A stretch of DNA of 64,000 bases from Tistlia consotensis USBA 355 (GCF_900177295.1 NZ_FWZX01000012.1:62001-126000), one strand, 5' to 3'. Counted from the stretch's first letter, positions 39,312-48,829 are shown. Notes: generated from the sequence alone by a model not told the origin. Made by a program: numbers and translations.

Positions 39312-41174
39312 TCAGGCGTCCGCGCCGGCGCGCCCGATCGCCCGCAGACGCAGCGCGAGGGCCAGGCGGAAGCGCGCCTCGGGCTCCTCGAGGTCGATGC
39401 CGAAGAGCTCCTGCAGGCGCTTCAGCCGATAGCGCAGCGTCGAGACGTGGATGCCGAGCCGGTCGGCCGTCGTCTGAAAGCGGCAGGACTGGTCGATGAA
39501 CGCCCCGGCGGTCTCGAGCAGGTCGGTCGCGTGGGCGCGGTCGTAGGCCTCGACCGGGCCGACGGCCTCGTCGACGAAGCTGCGCAGCGCCTCGCTGTCG
39601 AGGGCCGACAGCAGCAGCGCGAAGGGACCGAAGTCCTCCTGGCGCAGGATCCCGCGCCGGTCGAACATCGCGGCCAGGGTGAGCGTCCTCAGGCAGTGGT
39701 CTCGGGCGGCCCGGAACTCCTTCGGGTGTCGGCAGAGCGGCCCGACCGCGACCCGCAGCGATCCGCCGGTCGCCCACTTGAGGGCATCCTCGACGCGGCG
39801 GGAGACGGCGCCGGCCGCCGTGGCGGAGCGCTCCGGCACCCCGAGGAACACGGCCGCCTGCTGATCGACGACGAACGCCTCCGGCAGCGAGCGGCGCAGG
39901 GAGCGGACGACGCCCTGCGCCGAGGCGGAGGCCGCCCGACCGCGGGCGATCGGACCGGACGCCGGCGGGTCGAGGGCGAGCAGGCGGAACGGCTGCGACA
40001 GGTCCACGCCGAGGCGCGCGGCACGCGAGAGGATCTGGTCGCCGTGCTGCCAGTCGCCCTCGGTCAGGCGCTCGAAGAGGTCGGCGAGATCGTGAGCCTC
40101 GCGCCGCAGCTCGCTGTGCCGGCGCATCATCTGCGCGCTGAGCGCGAACTTCGCCTCCTGGGCGATCAGCCGGTCGAGATCGTCGAGCGCCTCGCTGCGC
40201 GGAAAGATCACCAGACCGCCGACGGTCTCCGAGTCGACCTGCAGCGGTTCGACCAGCGCCCGCCGGACGATCGGAAGGCCGCAGGCCGACAGGTCGAGCG
40301 GCTTCGGCTCGCGGAAGTCGGCGGGCTGGGCGCTGCCGGCGAGCCGCGCCAGCGCCCGGCCGGCCTCACCGCGCAGCGCCGCCGCCCATTCGCAGTCGCC
40401 GATCGACTCGGGCTCCGGGGAGCGGCCGCCGTAGGTCTCGCCGTCGATGAAATCGAGCACGACCAGGGGCTCGGACAGGATGGTCCCGACCATCCCGGCG
40501 ATCATCGAGAGCGACGCGCCGCTCAGCACCCGCTCGAGCAGGCAGGAGTTGATCGACAGCGTCCGGCGCAGCCGCTCGCTGCGCTGCCACTCCGCCTGGA
40601 ACAGCTTCGCCTTGTCGATCGCGATGCCGGCGAGGTGGGCGGCAGTCATCAGGAAGTCCAGCTCCTCGCCGGAGACCTCGAGCTTCTCGGGCGAGTTGAC
40701 CGCGAGCACCATCTCGCGGCCCTGGGCGTCGCTGCAGCCGAGCGGCAGGATCACGACGCTGCGGTAGGCGCGGGCGATGGAGTCCTGGCGGTAGTCCTGG
40801 AACTCGCTGGTCGTCTGGGCGTCCTCGATGATGATCGGGCGGCGCGTCTCGACCACCTTCAGCGACGGGCTGGTCTCCAGCTTCCAGCGGGTCGGCAGCT
40901 CGGTGTCGCGCGCGATCGTCGGGTCGTAGCGTGCCACCAGCTCCGAATAGCCGGTGGCACGGTTCACCGCCATGATGCCGCTGCGCGCCCAGGGCGGCGC
41001 CCCGCAGACGGCGAAGGCGATGCGCTGCAGCACGCTGTCGAGATCGCCGCCGCTGTTGACGAGGCTGCTGATCTCCCGCAGCCGGCTCAGGTGGTGCGCC
41101 TCCGCCGCGCTCGCCGAAGCCGGCGGCCGGGACGCCGGCGGCGACGGTGCGACTGTCTCCTGCTGGAATGCCAT
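39312..41174 (-). CDS. PucR/CdaR-type transcriptional regulator with GAF domain
   Basis: 620 residues from the ATG at 41174; upstream in-frame residues are low-complexity and lack a ribosome site. A GAF-like sensor (~30-190) comes first, then a helical linker, a CdaR GGDEF-like middle (~390-500), and the C-terminal PucR-type helix-turn-helix TADRLGIHVSTLRYRLKRLQELFGIDL (~575-601). PucR-type factors control purine, glycerate, proline and amine catabolism. It lies 123 bp upstream of the flavin reductase gene in the same direction and is the obvious regulator of the catabolic operon. Confidence 0.9.
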   Translation of the reverse strand: MAFQQETVAPSPPASRPPASASAAEAHHLSRLREISSLVNSGGDLDSVLQRIAFAVCGAPPWARSGIMAVNRATGYSELVARYDPTIARDTELPTRWKLETSPSLKVVETRRPIIIEDAQTTSEFQDYRQDSIARAYRSVVILPLGCSDAQGREMVLAVNSPEKLEVSGEELDFLMTAAHLAGIAIDKAKLFQAEWQRSERLRRTLSINSCLLERVLSGASLSMIAGMVGTILSEPLVVLDFIDGETYGGRSPEPESIGDCEWAAALRGEAGRALARLAGSAQPADFREPKPLDLSACGLPIVRRALVEPLQVDSETVGGLVIFPRSEALDDLDRLIAQEAKFALSAQMMRRHSELRREAHDLADLFERLTEGDWQHGDQILSRAARLGVDLSQPFRLLALDPPASGPIARGRAASASAQGVVRSLRRSLPEAFVVDQQAAVFLGVPERSATAAGAVSRRVEDALKWATGGSLRVAVGPLCRHPKEFRAARDHCLRTLTLAAMFDRRGILRQEDFGPFALLLSALDSEALRSFVDEAVGPVEAYDRAHATDLLETAGAFIDQSCRFQTTADRLGIHVSTLRYRLKRLQELFGIDLEEPEARFRLALALRLRAIGRAGADA

Positions 41175-41608
41175 GGGTCTTCCGGTTGGGGCCGAGCCGA
41201 CGGTCGACGGCCCGCCGGGCAATGCTAGCGCCGGCCGCCGGCCGGGTCGAGCGAGCGCCACGGCCGACGTCGTCAGTCTCGCCGTCACCCCCATGATCGG
41301 CGGGAGTGCCGATGAAGATTCCCGAGTCGCCCCGGCGCAGGGTCAATTCCACTGTCCTCGCGGGCGTGTCGATCGGCGTCGAACGCTCGATCTGCCCGTC
41401 ACGAGACCAGTTTTTCAAGCCGCTTCACACCGAAGAACCACACCCTCTCCGGCCGGCGACGCGCGCCTGCGAGGCCATGCCCGCCCGAGCGCTGCCAGAC
41501 CACCCGTCGGGACACGACAGTCGAAGGACGACAGGCACCGGTCCCGACGATCTCCGAGGAGGCGAACGACCGCGGCCGGCAGGCCGCTGCCGGCTTCCAG
41601 GCGCCCCC
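41175..41608. other. Gene-free stretch upstream of the PucR-type regulator
   Basis: 434 bases between the GlpD-like gene end and the regulator start, both on the minus strand. It should contain the regulator promoter and perhaps a terminator for the Dpp/GlpD operon, but I find neither with confidence. The AT-richer CAGTTTTTCAAG near 41409 lacks an associated hairpin. Open frames here are unconvincing. Confidence 0.5.
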
Positions 41609-43123
41609 TCAGAGCAGATTCCTCACCTCGTCGAGGTAGAGCTCGACCTCTCGGTCCTGGCGTTCCTGCTCCCAGCCAAGCGTCGAGCCCACGAGCGCAG
41701 CGAGGGACCGAGCCAGCGCGCTGCCATGGCCGACGTCCCAGACCTTTCCGCTGCGCGCCCAAAGCAGGTCGCCGAGATGCACGACCTGCTCGTCCCTGGC
41801 GATCCGCAACCACTCGGAAGGCCCGAGCTCCGCCGCGAGCGGCCCTGTCTTCGCCAGCCCGCCGCCCCTGCGCGGCGGACCCGAGGGGGCGAGACGACGT
41901 CCCAAGGCCGCCAGGACGTCCCGGCCGGTCGAGCGATGGGCGCCGAGGGAGCCGTTCGTCAAAGCGAGGAAAGGCGGCCCGCCGACGGGTCCGAGGTCGT
42001 GCAGTGTCCGGTTCCGAAGGCCCATGAAGGTCCCTGGGTCGTGGGTCAGAGGGCGCAGGCCCGCCCAGCTGTAGAGAATGTGTCGCCGCTCCACAAAGAG
42101 GCCGGGCAGCTCCCGACCGGCGAGGCCGAGAAGCTGCTCGATGTCCCCGTCCGAAGCCCGCACGCGGTCGCGATCGCCGTCGTAGGCGGTCTCGGTCGGT
42201 CCGAAGAAATGGGCGTCGCGCCAGGGAAAGCAGTAGAAGGGGTGGCCGTCGGAGGTCATCGCCATCAGGCCCTGTCCGCGGAAGGCTTCCGGCAGCCGCA
42301 CGACGACGTGGGCCCCCTTTGTGACGTCGACCGTCCGCCGGACCCGCGCCTCGGCTGCGTCGTTCACCTCGTCGATCCAGGGCCCGGCGAAGTTGAGCAG
42401 AGCCCGGCACCGGACGTCCGCTCGCGCCCGCCCGCCCCCGCCGGTGGCCGACTCGTCGGCCAGGGTGACCCGCCAGCCTTCGCCCTCGGCCGTGAAGTCG
42501 GTTACCGCCGTGTAGTTGAACGCGGCGGCGCCAAGGCGCTGCAGCTCCAAGGCCAGGTCGACGGCCAGTCGCTCGGGCCAGTCGAACTGATATTCCGTGT
42601 AGACGGCAACCGACAGCAGGCGGTCTCGGTCGCGCAGGAAGGGGGCGAAGGGCAGCTCCTCCAGCGCCTGCGCGGCCGGAAGCCGGCGATAGTCCAGAGG
42701 GACGCCGCCCTCGCCGAGCCCCTTCAGCAGCGTGAAAGCCGCGTCGAGCTGCCAGGGCCGGTAGGGACCGTCCGAGTAGATCGGCAACTGCATCGTGACG
42801 GGCCGCAGGCGTCCGCCGAGCTCGCCGACCAGCTCGGCCCGGGTTCGCATGGAGCGCCGCACCGTCCTCAGCGCCTGGGCCAGCCGCTTCGGGCGGAGCA
42901 GGAAGGCCGACATCGGCCCGCCAGGTGCGAGGTAGCGCAAACCGCAGTGGAGCAGCCGGCTCGAGCGGCTGGTCGACCCGGAGCCGTAGTCGCCGCGCTC
43001 GACGAGCAGCACGGAGTAGCCCGCCAGCGCCGCCTCGCGGGCGGCGGAGGCGCCGTTGATGCCGCCGCCGATGACGACGACGTCGAAGACCTGCCCGGCC
43101 AGCCCGGCGAGCCGCTGCGCCAT
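41609..43123 (-). CDS. GlpD-like FAD-dependent oxidoreductase
   Basis: 504 residues. FAD motif VVVIGGGINGASAAREAALAGYSVLLVERGDYGSGSTSRSSRLLHCGLRYL (~14-64) is close to aerobic glycerol-3-phosphate dehydrogenase, as are FAGPWIDEV (~245-253), TKGAHVVVRLP and GPTETAYDGDRD. GlpD oxidises sn-glycerol-3-phosphate at the membrane and feeds quinones. It sits 4 bp behind the DppF-like ATPase as the last gene of a peptide-type importer operon, with no glpF/glpK nearby. So the substrate may be a related phosphoglycerol or another hydroxy/amino acid; true GlpD is possible but not proven. Confidence 0.82.
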   Translation of the reverse strand: MAQRLAGLAGQVFDVVVIGGGINGASAAREAALAGYSVLLVERGDYGSGSTSRSSRLLHCGLRYLAPGGPMSAFLLRPKRLAQALRTVRRSMRTRAELVGELGGRLRPVTMQLPIYSDGPYRPWQLDAAFTLLKGLGEGGVPLDYRRLPAAQALEELPFAPFLRDRDRLLSVAVYTEYQFDWPERLAVDLALELQRLGAAAFNYTAVTDFTAEGEGWRVTLADESATGGGGRARADVRCRALLNFAGPWIDEVNDAAEARVRRTVDVTKGAHVVVRLPEAFRGQGLMAMTSDGHPFYCFPWRDAHFFGPTETAYDGDRDRVRASDGDIEQLLGLAGRELPGLFVERRHILYSWAGLRPLTHDPGTFMGLRNRTLHDLGPVGGPPFLALTNGSLGAHRSTGRDVLAALGRRLAPSGPPRRGGGLAKTGPLAAELGPSEWLRIARDEQVVHLGDLLWARSGKVWDVGHGSALARSLAALVGSTLGWEQERQDREVELYLDEVRNLL

Positions 43124-43127
43124 GGCG

Positions 43128-44144
43128 TCAGACCGCGGCCCCGGTGTGGTGGCAGCGCGCGCGATGGCCCGGGGCGACCTCGACGGGCGGCGGCACGATC
43201 TGCCGGCAGGTCGCGTCGGCGAGGCCGCAGCGCGGGTGGAAGACGCAGCCCGGCGGCGGATCGATCGGGCTCGGCAGCTCGCCGAAGGCCGGGGCCTCAG
43301 CCGGGCGGCGGTCGGGATCCGGGATCGGCGTGGAGGCCAGGAGCATGCGCGTGTAGGGATGGCGCGGCGCCGCGAAGACCTCCCGGTTGGCGCCGACCTC
43401 GGCCAGCCGGCCGAGGTACATGATCGCGATCCGGTCGGAGACCACCCGCACGACCCCCAAGTCGTGCGAGATGAAGATCAGGGTCAGGCCCAGCACCTCC
43501 TTCAGCTCGTCGAGCAGGGTGATGATCTGCAGGCGGATCGAGACGTCGAGCGCCGAGACCGCCTCGTCGGCGATCAGCACCTCGGGGTCGAGGGCAATGG
43601 CCCGGGCGATCATGATGCGCTGGCGCTGTCCGCCGGAGAACTCGTGCGGATAGCGGTCGAAGTCCCGCCTCGACAGGCCGACGCGCTCCAGCAGATCGAC
43701 GGCGCGGGCCTGGGGATCGCGGCAGAAGGAAGGCCCCTGAACGATCAGCGGCTCGGCGACGATGCTGCCGACCTTCTGCTTCGGGCTGAGCGAGGAGAAG
43801 GGATCCTGGAAGACGATCTGGACCTTGCGCCGGACCTTCTTCCAGTCGGCGGACGAGGCCTTGGCGAGATCGAGCCCTTCGGGCCCGAGCGAACGGTCCT
43901 GCGGCCGGAAGCGCAGCGACCCCGCGGCGGGCGTGTTGAGGCCCATGATGGTGCGCGCCAGGGTCGACTTGCCGCAGCCGCTCTCGCCGACGATGCCGAT
44001 CGTCTCGCCGCGCCGGATCGTGAGCGAGAAGTCCTCGACCGCGTGAACCTCCCTGCGGCCGAGCCCGAAGAGGCCGTGCTTGACCGGGAAGCGGACCGAC
44101 AGCCGGTCGATCTCGAGCACCGGGTCGGAAGCGGTGGTGCTCAC
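43128..44144 (-). CDS. Dipeptide/oligopeptide-type ABC ATPase (DppF/OppF-like)
   Basis: 338 residues from a GTG at 44144 overlapping the DppD-like stop (GTGA), with AGGAGGGG upstream. Walker A GESGCGKST, signature FSGGQRQRI, Walker B EVLIADEAVSALD, H-loop ISHDLG; a C-terminal oligopeptide extension with FHPRCGLADATC binds iron-sulfur or stabilises the dimer in relatives. Energises the importer encoded upstream. Confidence 0.93.
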   Translation of the reverse strand: MSTTASDPVLEIDRLSVRFPVKHGLFGLGRREVHAVEDFSLTIRRGETIGIVGESGCGKSTLARTIMGLNTPAAGSLRFRPQDRSLGPEGLDLAKASSADWKKVRRKVQIVFQDPFSSLSPKQKVGSIVAEPLIVQGPSFCRDPQARAVDLLERVGLSRRDFDRYPHEFSGGQRQRIMIARAIALDPEVLIADEAVSALDVSIRLQIITLLDELKEVLGLTLIFISHDLGVVRVVSDRIAIMYLGRLAEVGANREVFAAPRHPYTRMLLASTPIPDPDRRPAEAPAFGELPSPIDPPPGCVFHPRCGLADATCRQIVPPPVEVAPGHRARCHHTGAAV

Positions 44145-45157
44145 GGACGCCCCTCCTGCTCGAGCCAGCACTTCGAGCGGTGGCTGGTGGAGACCTCGAA
44201 GAGTGGCGGGGTCCGCCCCCTGCAGAGGCCGAAGCCCGACTCGCAGCGCGGCTCGAAAGGACAGGCAGCGGGATTCTCGGGCAGGTCGGCGACCGTGCCG
44301 CGAATCGGCGTCAGGCGGCTGAAGGGCTCGCTCTCGATCGAGGGAACCGAGGCCAGCAGGCCACGCGTGTAGGGGTGGCGCGGCCGGTGGAAGATCTCGC
44401 GGACCGGCCCGCTCTCGACGACCTCGCCGAGATACATGACATGGACCCGGTCGGCGATCTGCGCGACGACGCCGAGGTCGTGGGTGATGAACAGCGTCGA
44501 GGTCCTGGAGCTGCGGCTGAGCTCGCGGATCTGGGTCAGGATCTGCGCCTGGGTCGTCACGTCGAGCGCCGTCGTCGGTTCGTCGGCCAGCAGCAGGCCC
44601 GGTCGGCAGGCCAGCGCCAGCGCGATCATGACGCGCTGGCGCATGCCGCCGGACAGCTCGTGGGGATACTGCCGTGCGCGCACCTCCGGCGAGGGGATGC
44701 CGACGAGGCGCAGCATCTCCAGCATGCGCTGCCAGGCCGCGCGCCGGCCCAGGCCGGTGTGGCGGCGGATCACCTCGACGATCTGGGCGCCGTTGCGATG
44801 GACCGGGTTGAGCGAGGTCATCGGCTCCTGGAAGATCATTGAGACGGCGGCGCCGCGCAGCCGCCGGAACGCGCGGCCGCGCGGGTCGAGCCGGGCGAGG
44901 TCGAAGACCTCCTCGCCGGCCCGCAGCAGGATCTCGCCGCCGACGATGCGCATCGGCGGTGTCTGCAGCAGCCCCATGACGGCGAGCGCGGTCACCGACT
45001 TGCCGCAGCCGCTCTCGCCGACCAGGCAGACGGTTTCGTTGCGCCGGATGTCGAAGCTGATGCCCTTGACGACCGGCTTGCGCTCGGCGCCCGAGACGAC
45101 GGCGATCTCCAGGTCGCGGACCTGGAGCTGCAGGTCCTCGTGCAGGGTGGGTGTCAC
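44141..45157 (-). CDS. Dipeptide/oligopeptide-type ABC ATPase (DppD/OppD-like)
   Basis: 338 residues. Walker A GESGCGKSV, signature LSGGMRQRV, Walker B LLLADEPTTALD, H-loop ITHDLG, and the C-terminal Cys-containing CPFEPRCESGFGLC motif of the OppD/DppD family. Partner of the following DppF-like ATPase, to which it is coupled by a 4-bp overlap. Confidence 0.93.
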   Translation of the reverse strand: MTPTLHEDLQLQVRDLEIAVVSGAERKPVVKGISFDIRRNETVCLVGESGCGKSVTALAVMGLLQTPPMRIVGGEILLRAGEEVFDLARLDPRGRAFRRLRGAAVSMIFQEPMTSLNPVHRNGAQIVEVIRRHTGLGRRAAWQRMLEMLRLVGIPSPEVRARQYPHELSGGMRQRVMIALALACRPGLLLADEPTTALDVTTQAQILTQIRELSRSSRTSTLFITHDLGVVAQIADRVHVMYLGEVVESGPVREIFHRPRHPYTRGLLASVPSIESEPFSRLTPIRGTVADLPENPAACPFEPRCESGFGLCRGRTPPLFEVSTSHRSKCWLEQEGRP

Positions 45158-45193
45158 TGGTCGCTAAGCCTGTCCGTTTGCCGGGCCCGACGG

Positions 45194-46033
45194 TCAGCCG
45201 TAGTGCCGCGGGTCGACGACGTCGCGGATCGAATCGCCGACGAGGTTGAAGAAGACGATGGTCAGGAAGATCGCCGCGCTCGGCGCGAGGGCCATCCAGG
45301 GCGCGATCGGCAGGTAGTCCAGCCCGGACTTGATCATGTTGCCCCAGGTCGGGGTCGGCGGCGAGACCCCGATGCCGATGAAGGAGAGGCTGGCCTCGAC
45401 CTGGATCGCCGTGCCTATCCAGAGGATCGCGACCACCAGGATCTCGCTGAAGATGTTCGGCACGATATGGACCGCGAGGATGCGGTGGAAGGGCGCGCTG
45501 ACCGCCTGGGCGGCCTCGATGTACTCCTTGACCCGCACCGCCATGGCCGAGCCGTAGGCGATGCGCACGAAGCGCGGCGTCATCACGATGGTCAGGCAGA
45601 GGATCACCTTCTCCGTCCCCGACCCCAGGATGGCCATGATCGCGACGCCGAGGATCAGCGAGGGGAAGGCCATCAGAGAGTCGGCGACGCGCATGATCGC
45701 GACCTCGGCGTAGCCCCTGTAGTAGCCGGCGACCACGCCGAGCAGCGTGCCCAGCACCATCGCCAGACCGATCGAGACCAGCGAGATCAGGAGCGAGGTC
45801 TGGGCGCCGAAGATCACGCGGGACAGCACGTCACGCCCCTGGTTGTCGGTGCCGAGCCAGCTGGCGAGCGAGGGGCCGGCCAGGGTGCCGTAGGGCTGCT
45901 GGGCCAGGGGATCGCTGAGCGGCAGCAGGGGCGCCAGGGCCGCCAGCAGGACGATCGCCGCGATGCCGGCCAGGCCGATCAGGGCGGAGGGACTGGCCAG
46001 CAGCCGGGCACCGCCGGAGCGCCGCCCGCTCAT
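45194..46033 (-). CDS. Dipeptide-type ABC permease (DppC-like)
   Basis: 279 residues. DppC-type N-terminus with one helix, then LAGPSLASWLGTDNQGRDVLSRVIFGAQTSLLI (the GTDxxGRDxxSR hallmark of this family) and the EAA-like loop KEYIEAAQAVSAPFHRILAVHIVPNI. Six helices are predicted. It overlaps the DppB-like gene by 4 bp. Confidence 0.93.
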   Translation of the reverse strand: MSGRRSGGARLLASPSALIGLAGIAAIVLLAALAPLLPLSDPLAQQPYGTLAGPSLASWLGTDNQGRDVLSRVIFGAQTSLLISLVSIGLAMVLGTLLGVVAGYYRGYAEVAIMRVADSLMAFPSLILGVAIMAILGSGTEKVILCLTIVMTPRFVRIAYGSAMAVRVKEYIEAAQAVSAPFHRILAVHIVPNIFSEILVVAILWIGTAIQVEASLSFIGIGVSPPTPTWGNMIKSGLDYLPIAPWMALAPSAAIFLTIVFFNLVGDSIRDVVDPRHYG

Positions 46034-46971
46034 CGGCTGCGGATCCGCGGGTTGACGACGCCGTACAGCAGGTCGGCGGTCATGTTCACCAGGATGACGA
46101 TGCCGGCGTAGACGACCAGCACCGACTGCAGGCTGACGTAGTCGCGCTGGCGCATCGCCGAGATCAGCAGCCTGCCGAGCCCGGGCCGCGAGAAGATGAT
46201 CTCGACCATCACCGACGAGCTGATCAGGACGATCACGTTGATCGCGCAGAGCGAGACCAGCGGGACCAGGCAGTTGGGCAGCGCGTGGCGCAGCACGACC
46301 CGCAGCTCGCCGATGCCCTTGGACCGGGCGGTGCGGATGTAGTCCTCCTGCAGGACGTTGAGCATCGAGGTGCGCATGACCCGCGTCACGTAGGCCATCA
46401 TGATCAGGCCGAGCGTGAGCGACGGCAGCGCCAGATGCAGCAGTTGGTCGCTCAGGTCACCCGAGCGCCCGCCGCCGATCGCGGGGAATATCGGGACGTC
46501 GATGGCAAAGAGCAGCATCAGCAGGATGCCCAGCACGAAGCTCGGGATCGACAGGCCCGAGAGCGAGAACAGCCGCCCGGCGTGATCGACGGGCCGGCCC
46601 CGGCGGACCGCCGTGACGATGCCGAGCGGGACGCCGAGCAGCAGGCCGATCGCCAGCGAGCTGGCGGCGAGCGCGAGGGTCTCGGGCAGGGCCGAGGCGA
46701 TCTGGTCGCTGACCGGGGCGCCCGACGACAGGGAGCGCCCGAGGTCGCCGTGCAGCAGCCCGCGCAGGGAGTCGAGGTACTGGCTCCAGAGCGGCCGGTC
46801 GAGGCCCATCTCCTGGCGCAGGCTCTGGACCGCCTCGGCGCTCGCGTAGTCGCCGAGCATCGCCGTCGCCGGATCGCCCGGCGCGATCCGCATCAGGCAG
46901 AACACGATCGTGAAGACGACCAGGCAGATCGGGATGACGTTGAGCGTGCGTCGGATGATCAGTTCGAGCAT
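46030..46971 (-). CDS. Dipeptide-type ABC permease (DppB-like)
   Basis: 313 residues from the ATG at 46971. DppB features: IIRRTLNVIPICLVVFTIVFCLMRIAPGDPA at the N-terminus, and the C-terminal EAA loop DYIRTARSKGIGELRVVLRHALPNCLVPLVSL. Six helices. It follows the binding-protein gene after 86 bp. Confidence 0.93.
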   Translation of the reverse strand: MLELIIRRTLNVIPICLVVFTIVFCLMRIAPGDPATAMLGDYASAEAVQSLRQEMGLDRPLWSQYLDSLRGLLHGDLGRSLSSGAPVSDQIASALPETLALAASSLAIGLLLGVPLGIVTAVRRGRPVDHAGRLFSLSGLSIPSFVLGILLMLLFAIDVPIFPAIGGGRSGDLSDQLLHLALPSLTLGLIMMAYVTRVMRTSMLNVLQEDYIRTARSKGIGELRVVLRHALPNCLVPLVSLCAINVIVLISSSVMVEIIFSRPGLGRLLISAMRQRDYVSLQSVLVVYAGIVILVNMTADLLYGVVNPRIRSR

Positions 46972-47057
46972 CGGCCGAATGGGAGCTTCGGGAAAAGGCG
47001 GGGGCCGGCGGAGCCGGCGCCAACCCCTGGAGGGCAGGCGCCGGCCGGGCACCGGGG

Positions 47058-48650
47058 CTAGTCGGAGAGGTAGACGGTCTCCGTGATCGGGATGAAGAAC
47101 GCCAGGTTCGCATCGAGATCATAGCCGAGGTCGACCGTGTCCCGGACGCCCATGGCAACGCGCCCCTGGAACACCGGGATCGCCGGCAGATCCTCGAGGA
47201 TCTGCACCGAGGCCCGCTTCCAGAGCTCGGCCTGCTTCCTGGCGTCGGTCGTCGCCTTGGCCTCCGCGATCAGGCCGTCGACGCCGGAATAGTGCGAGAA
47301 GTTGGTGTCCGGCTTCGAGCCCGCCGTGATGTCCGAAGAGGAATCGTAGAAGCGGGTCAGGAAGACGTCGGCGTTCGGCCGCCAGGCCATGTAGTGGACG
47401 ATCTGGCTCGCGTCCTTGCGGATCAGCGAGTGGAAGGTCGGGTGGTCGACGACCTTCAGGTTGAGGTTGATGCCGGCCTTCCTGAGCTGGGCCTGGATGT
47501 TCTCCATCGGCCGCAGCATGACCGCCAGCTCGGTGTGGACGACGTCGAGGCTGATGCCGTCGGGATAGCCTGCCTCGGCCAGCAGGGCCTTGGCCTTGGC
47601 GATGTCGGTCGGATAGTCGAGGCCCTTGGCCCTGACCTCCTCGGTCGTCAGGCCACCCGGCAGGTACTCGCCCGGGAAGGGCGCATAAAGCGGCGTCGCC
47701 GTCTCCGCGCCGATCGCCGCAACGACGGCTTGGCGGGACAGCGCATAGGCGATGGCCTGCCGCACCCTGATGTCGTCGAGCGGCTTGCTCTTGGTATTGA
47801 GGAACAGGATCGAGGCCGAGCCGGGGCCGAAGACCTTGACCGAGATGCCCGGGTAGCTGCGCATCAGCTTGACCCAGCTCTCCTCGCTGCTGCCCTGGAT
47901 CAGGTCGAGCTCGCCGGTGCGGAGGCCGATGCCGCGCGCCGAGACGTCCGGCATGAACAGCAGCTCGACGCCGGGCAGCTTCGGCTTGCCGCGGAAGTAG
48001 CGCTCGTTGGCGACGAAGCTGATCCGCTCCTTCGGCACGTAGTCCTTGAACATGAAGGGGCCGGTGCCGACCGGATGCAGTCGGAAGCCGTCGGGACCGA
48101 GGTCCTCGTAGGCCTTCTTGGAGACGATGAAGCCGCCAGCATAGTTCATGACCTTGGCCAGGAACAGCGTCTCCGAGACCGGCTGCGCCGTGTCGATCTC
48201 GACCGTGTACCTGTCGAGCGCCTTGACGGTGAAGCCGTCGTATTCGCTGGCGTAGGCCGAGGTCTTCGGATCCATCGCCTTCTCCAGGGAGAAGACGACG
48301 TCGTCCGCGGTCATCTCGTAGGCCGGGTGGTCCTTCCAGGGATGGAACATCACGCCGTGCCGCAGGTGGAAGACCCACCGCTTGCCGCCGTCGCCGACCT
48401 CCCACGATTCGGCCAGGTCGGGCTCGACGGTGCTGATGTTCGCCTGGCCCGGCGGCACCCGCACGAGGCCGTTGAACAGCATGTCGGCGATCGCCCGGTC
48501 GACGTGGGAGGAGCCGCGATGCGGATCGAGCGTCGCGATGTCGCCGATGTCGTAGGCCATGCGCAACGCCCGGTCCGCCGCCTGGGCCGTCGAGAGCGTG
48601 ACCGCCACCAGAAGGCAGGCCATCGCAAGGGACGCGAGTACTTGTCTCAC
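47058..48650 (-). CDS. Peptide/nickel-type ABC periplasmic binding protein
   Basis: 530 residues from a GTG at 48650, preceded by AAGGGGG; this gives a short n-region and a good Sec signal MRQVLASLAMACLLVAVTLSTAQA cut before ADRAL. The alternative ATG at 48704 adds 18 residues and would put the start inside a regulatory half-site. SBP_bac_5 features: YDIGDIATLDPHRGSSHVDRAIADMLFNGL, DLAESWEVGDGGKRWVFHLRHGVMFH and VGTGPFMFKDYVPKERISFVANERYF. It captures a small peptide-like or other ligand for the DppBCDF-like importer; the ligand is unknown. Confidence 0.92.
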   Translation of the reverse strand: MRQVLASLAMACLLVAVTLSTAQAADRALRMAYDIGDIATLDPHRGSSHVDRAIADMLFNGLVRVPPGQANISTVEPDLAESWEVGDGGKRWVFHLRHGVMFHPWKDHPAYEMTADDVVFSLEKAMDPKTSAYASEYDGFTVKALDRYTVEIDTAQPVSETLFLAKVMNYAGGFIVSKKAYEDLGPDGFRLHPVGTGPFMFKDYVPKERISFVANERYFRGKPKLPGVELLFMPDVSARGIGLRTGELDLIQGSSEESWVKLMRSYPGISVKVFGPGSASILFLNTKSKPLDDIRVRQAIAYALSRQAVVAAIGAETATPLYAPFPGEYLPGGLTTEEVRAKGLDYPTDIAKAKALLAEAGYPDGISLDVVHTELAVMLRPMENIQAQLRKAGINLNLKVVDHPTFHSLIRKDASQIVHYMAWRPNADVFLTRFYDSSSDITAGSKPDTNFSHYSGVDGLIAEAKATTDARKQAELWKRASVQILEDLPAIPVFQGRVAMGVRDTVDLGYDLDANLAFFIPITETVYLSD

Positions 48651-48672
48651 CGTGAGCCCCCTTTTCCGAATA

Positions 48673-48680
48673 ATGGACTT
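48673..48680 (+). promoter_or_regulatory. Half-site ATGGACTT near the binding-protein promoter
   Basis: An exact copy of the left 8 bases of the palindrome region at 48828, lying 23 bp upstream of the chosen GTG start of the binding-protein gene. It suggests the same regulator controls both directions of the divergent pair. Confidence 0.4.
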
Positions 48681-48829
48681 TATGTTGCCAATATCAGACT
48701 TCATGAGTCACGGCTTTCATCGACTTGTCAAGAACCCGAGCCCCGAAAAATCCGCAGAACCAGGTACTGTTCTCCCGGTCACAAGCGGCTTGACTTTGCC
48801 CGGCGGCGCGGTACGGAATTGATCAATAT

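Noticed and set aside
48790-48817. Sigma-70 promoter TTGACT...TACGGA before the OCD-like gene
   Set aside because: The -35 box is good, but the -10 box and spacing are poor, and alternatives overlapping the palindrome cannot be distinguished.
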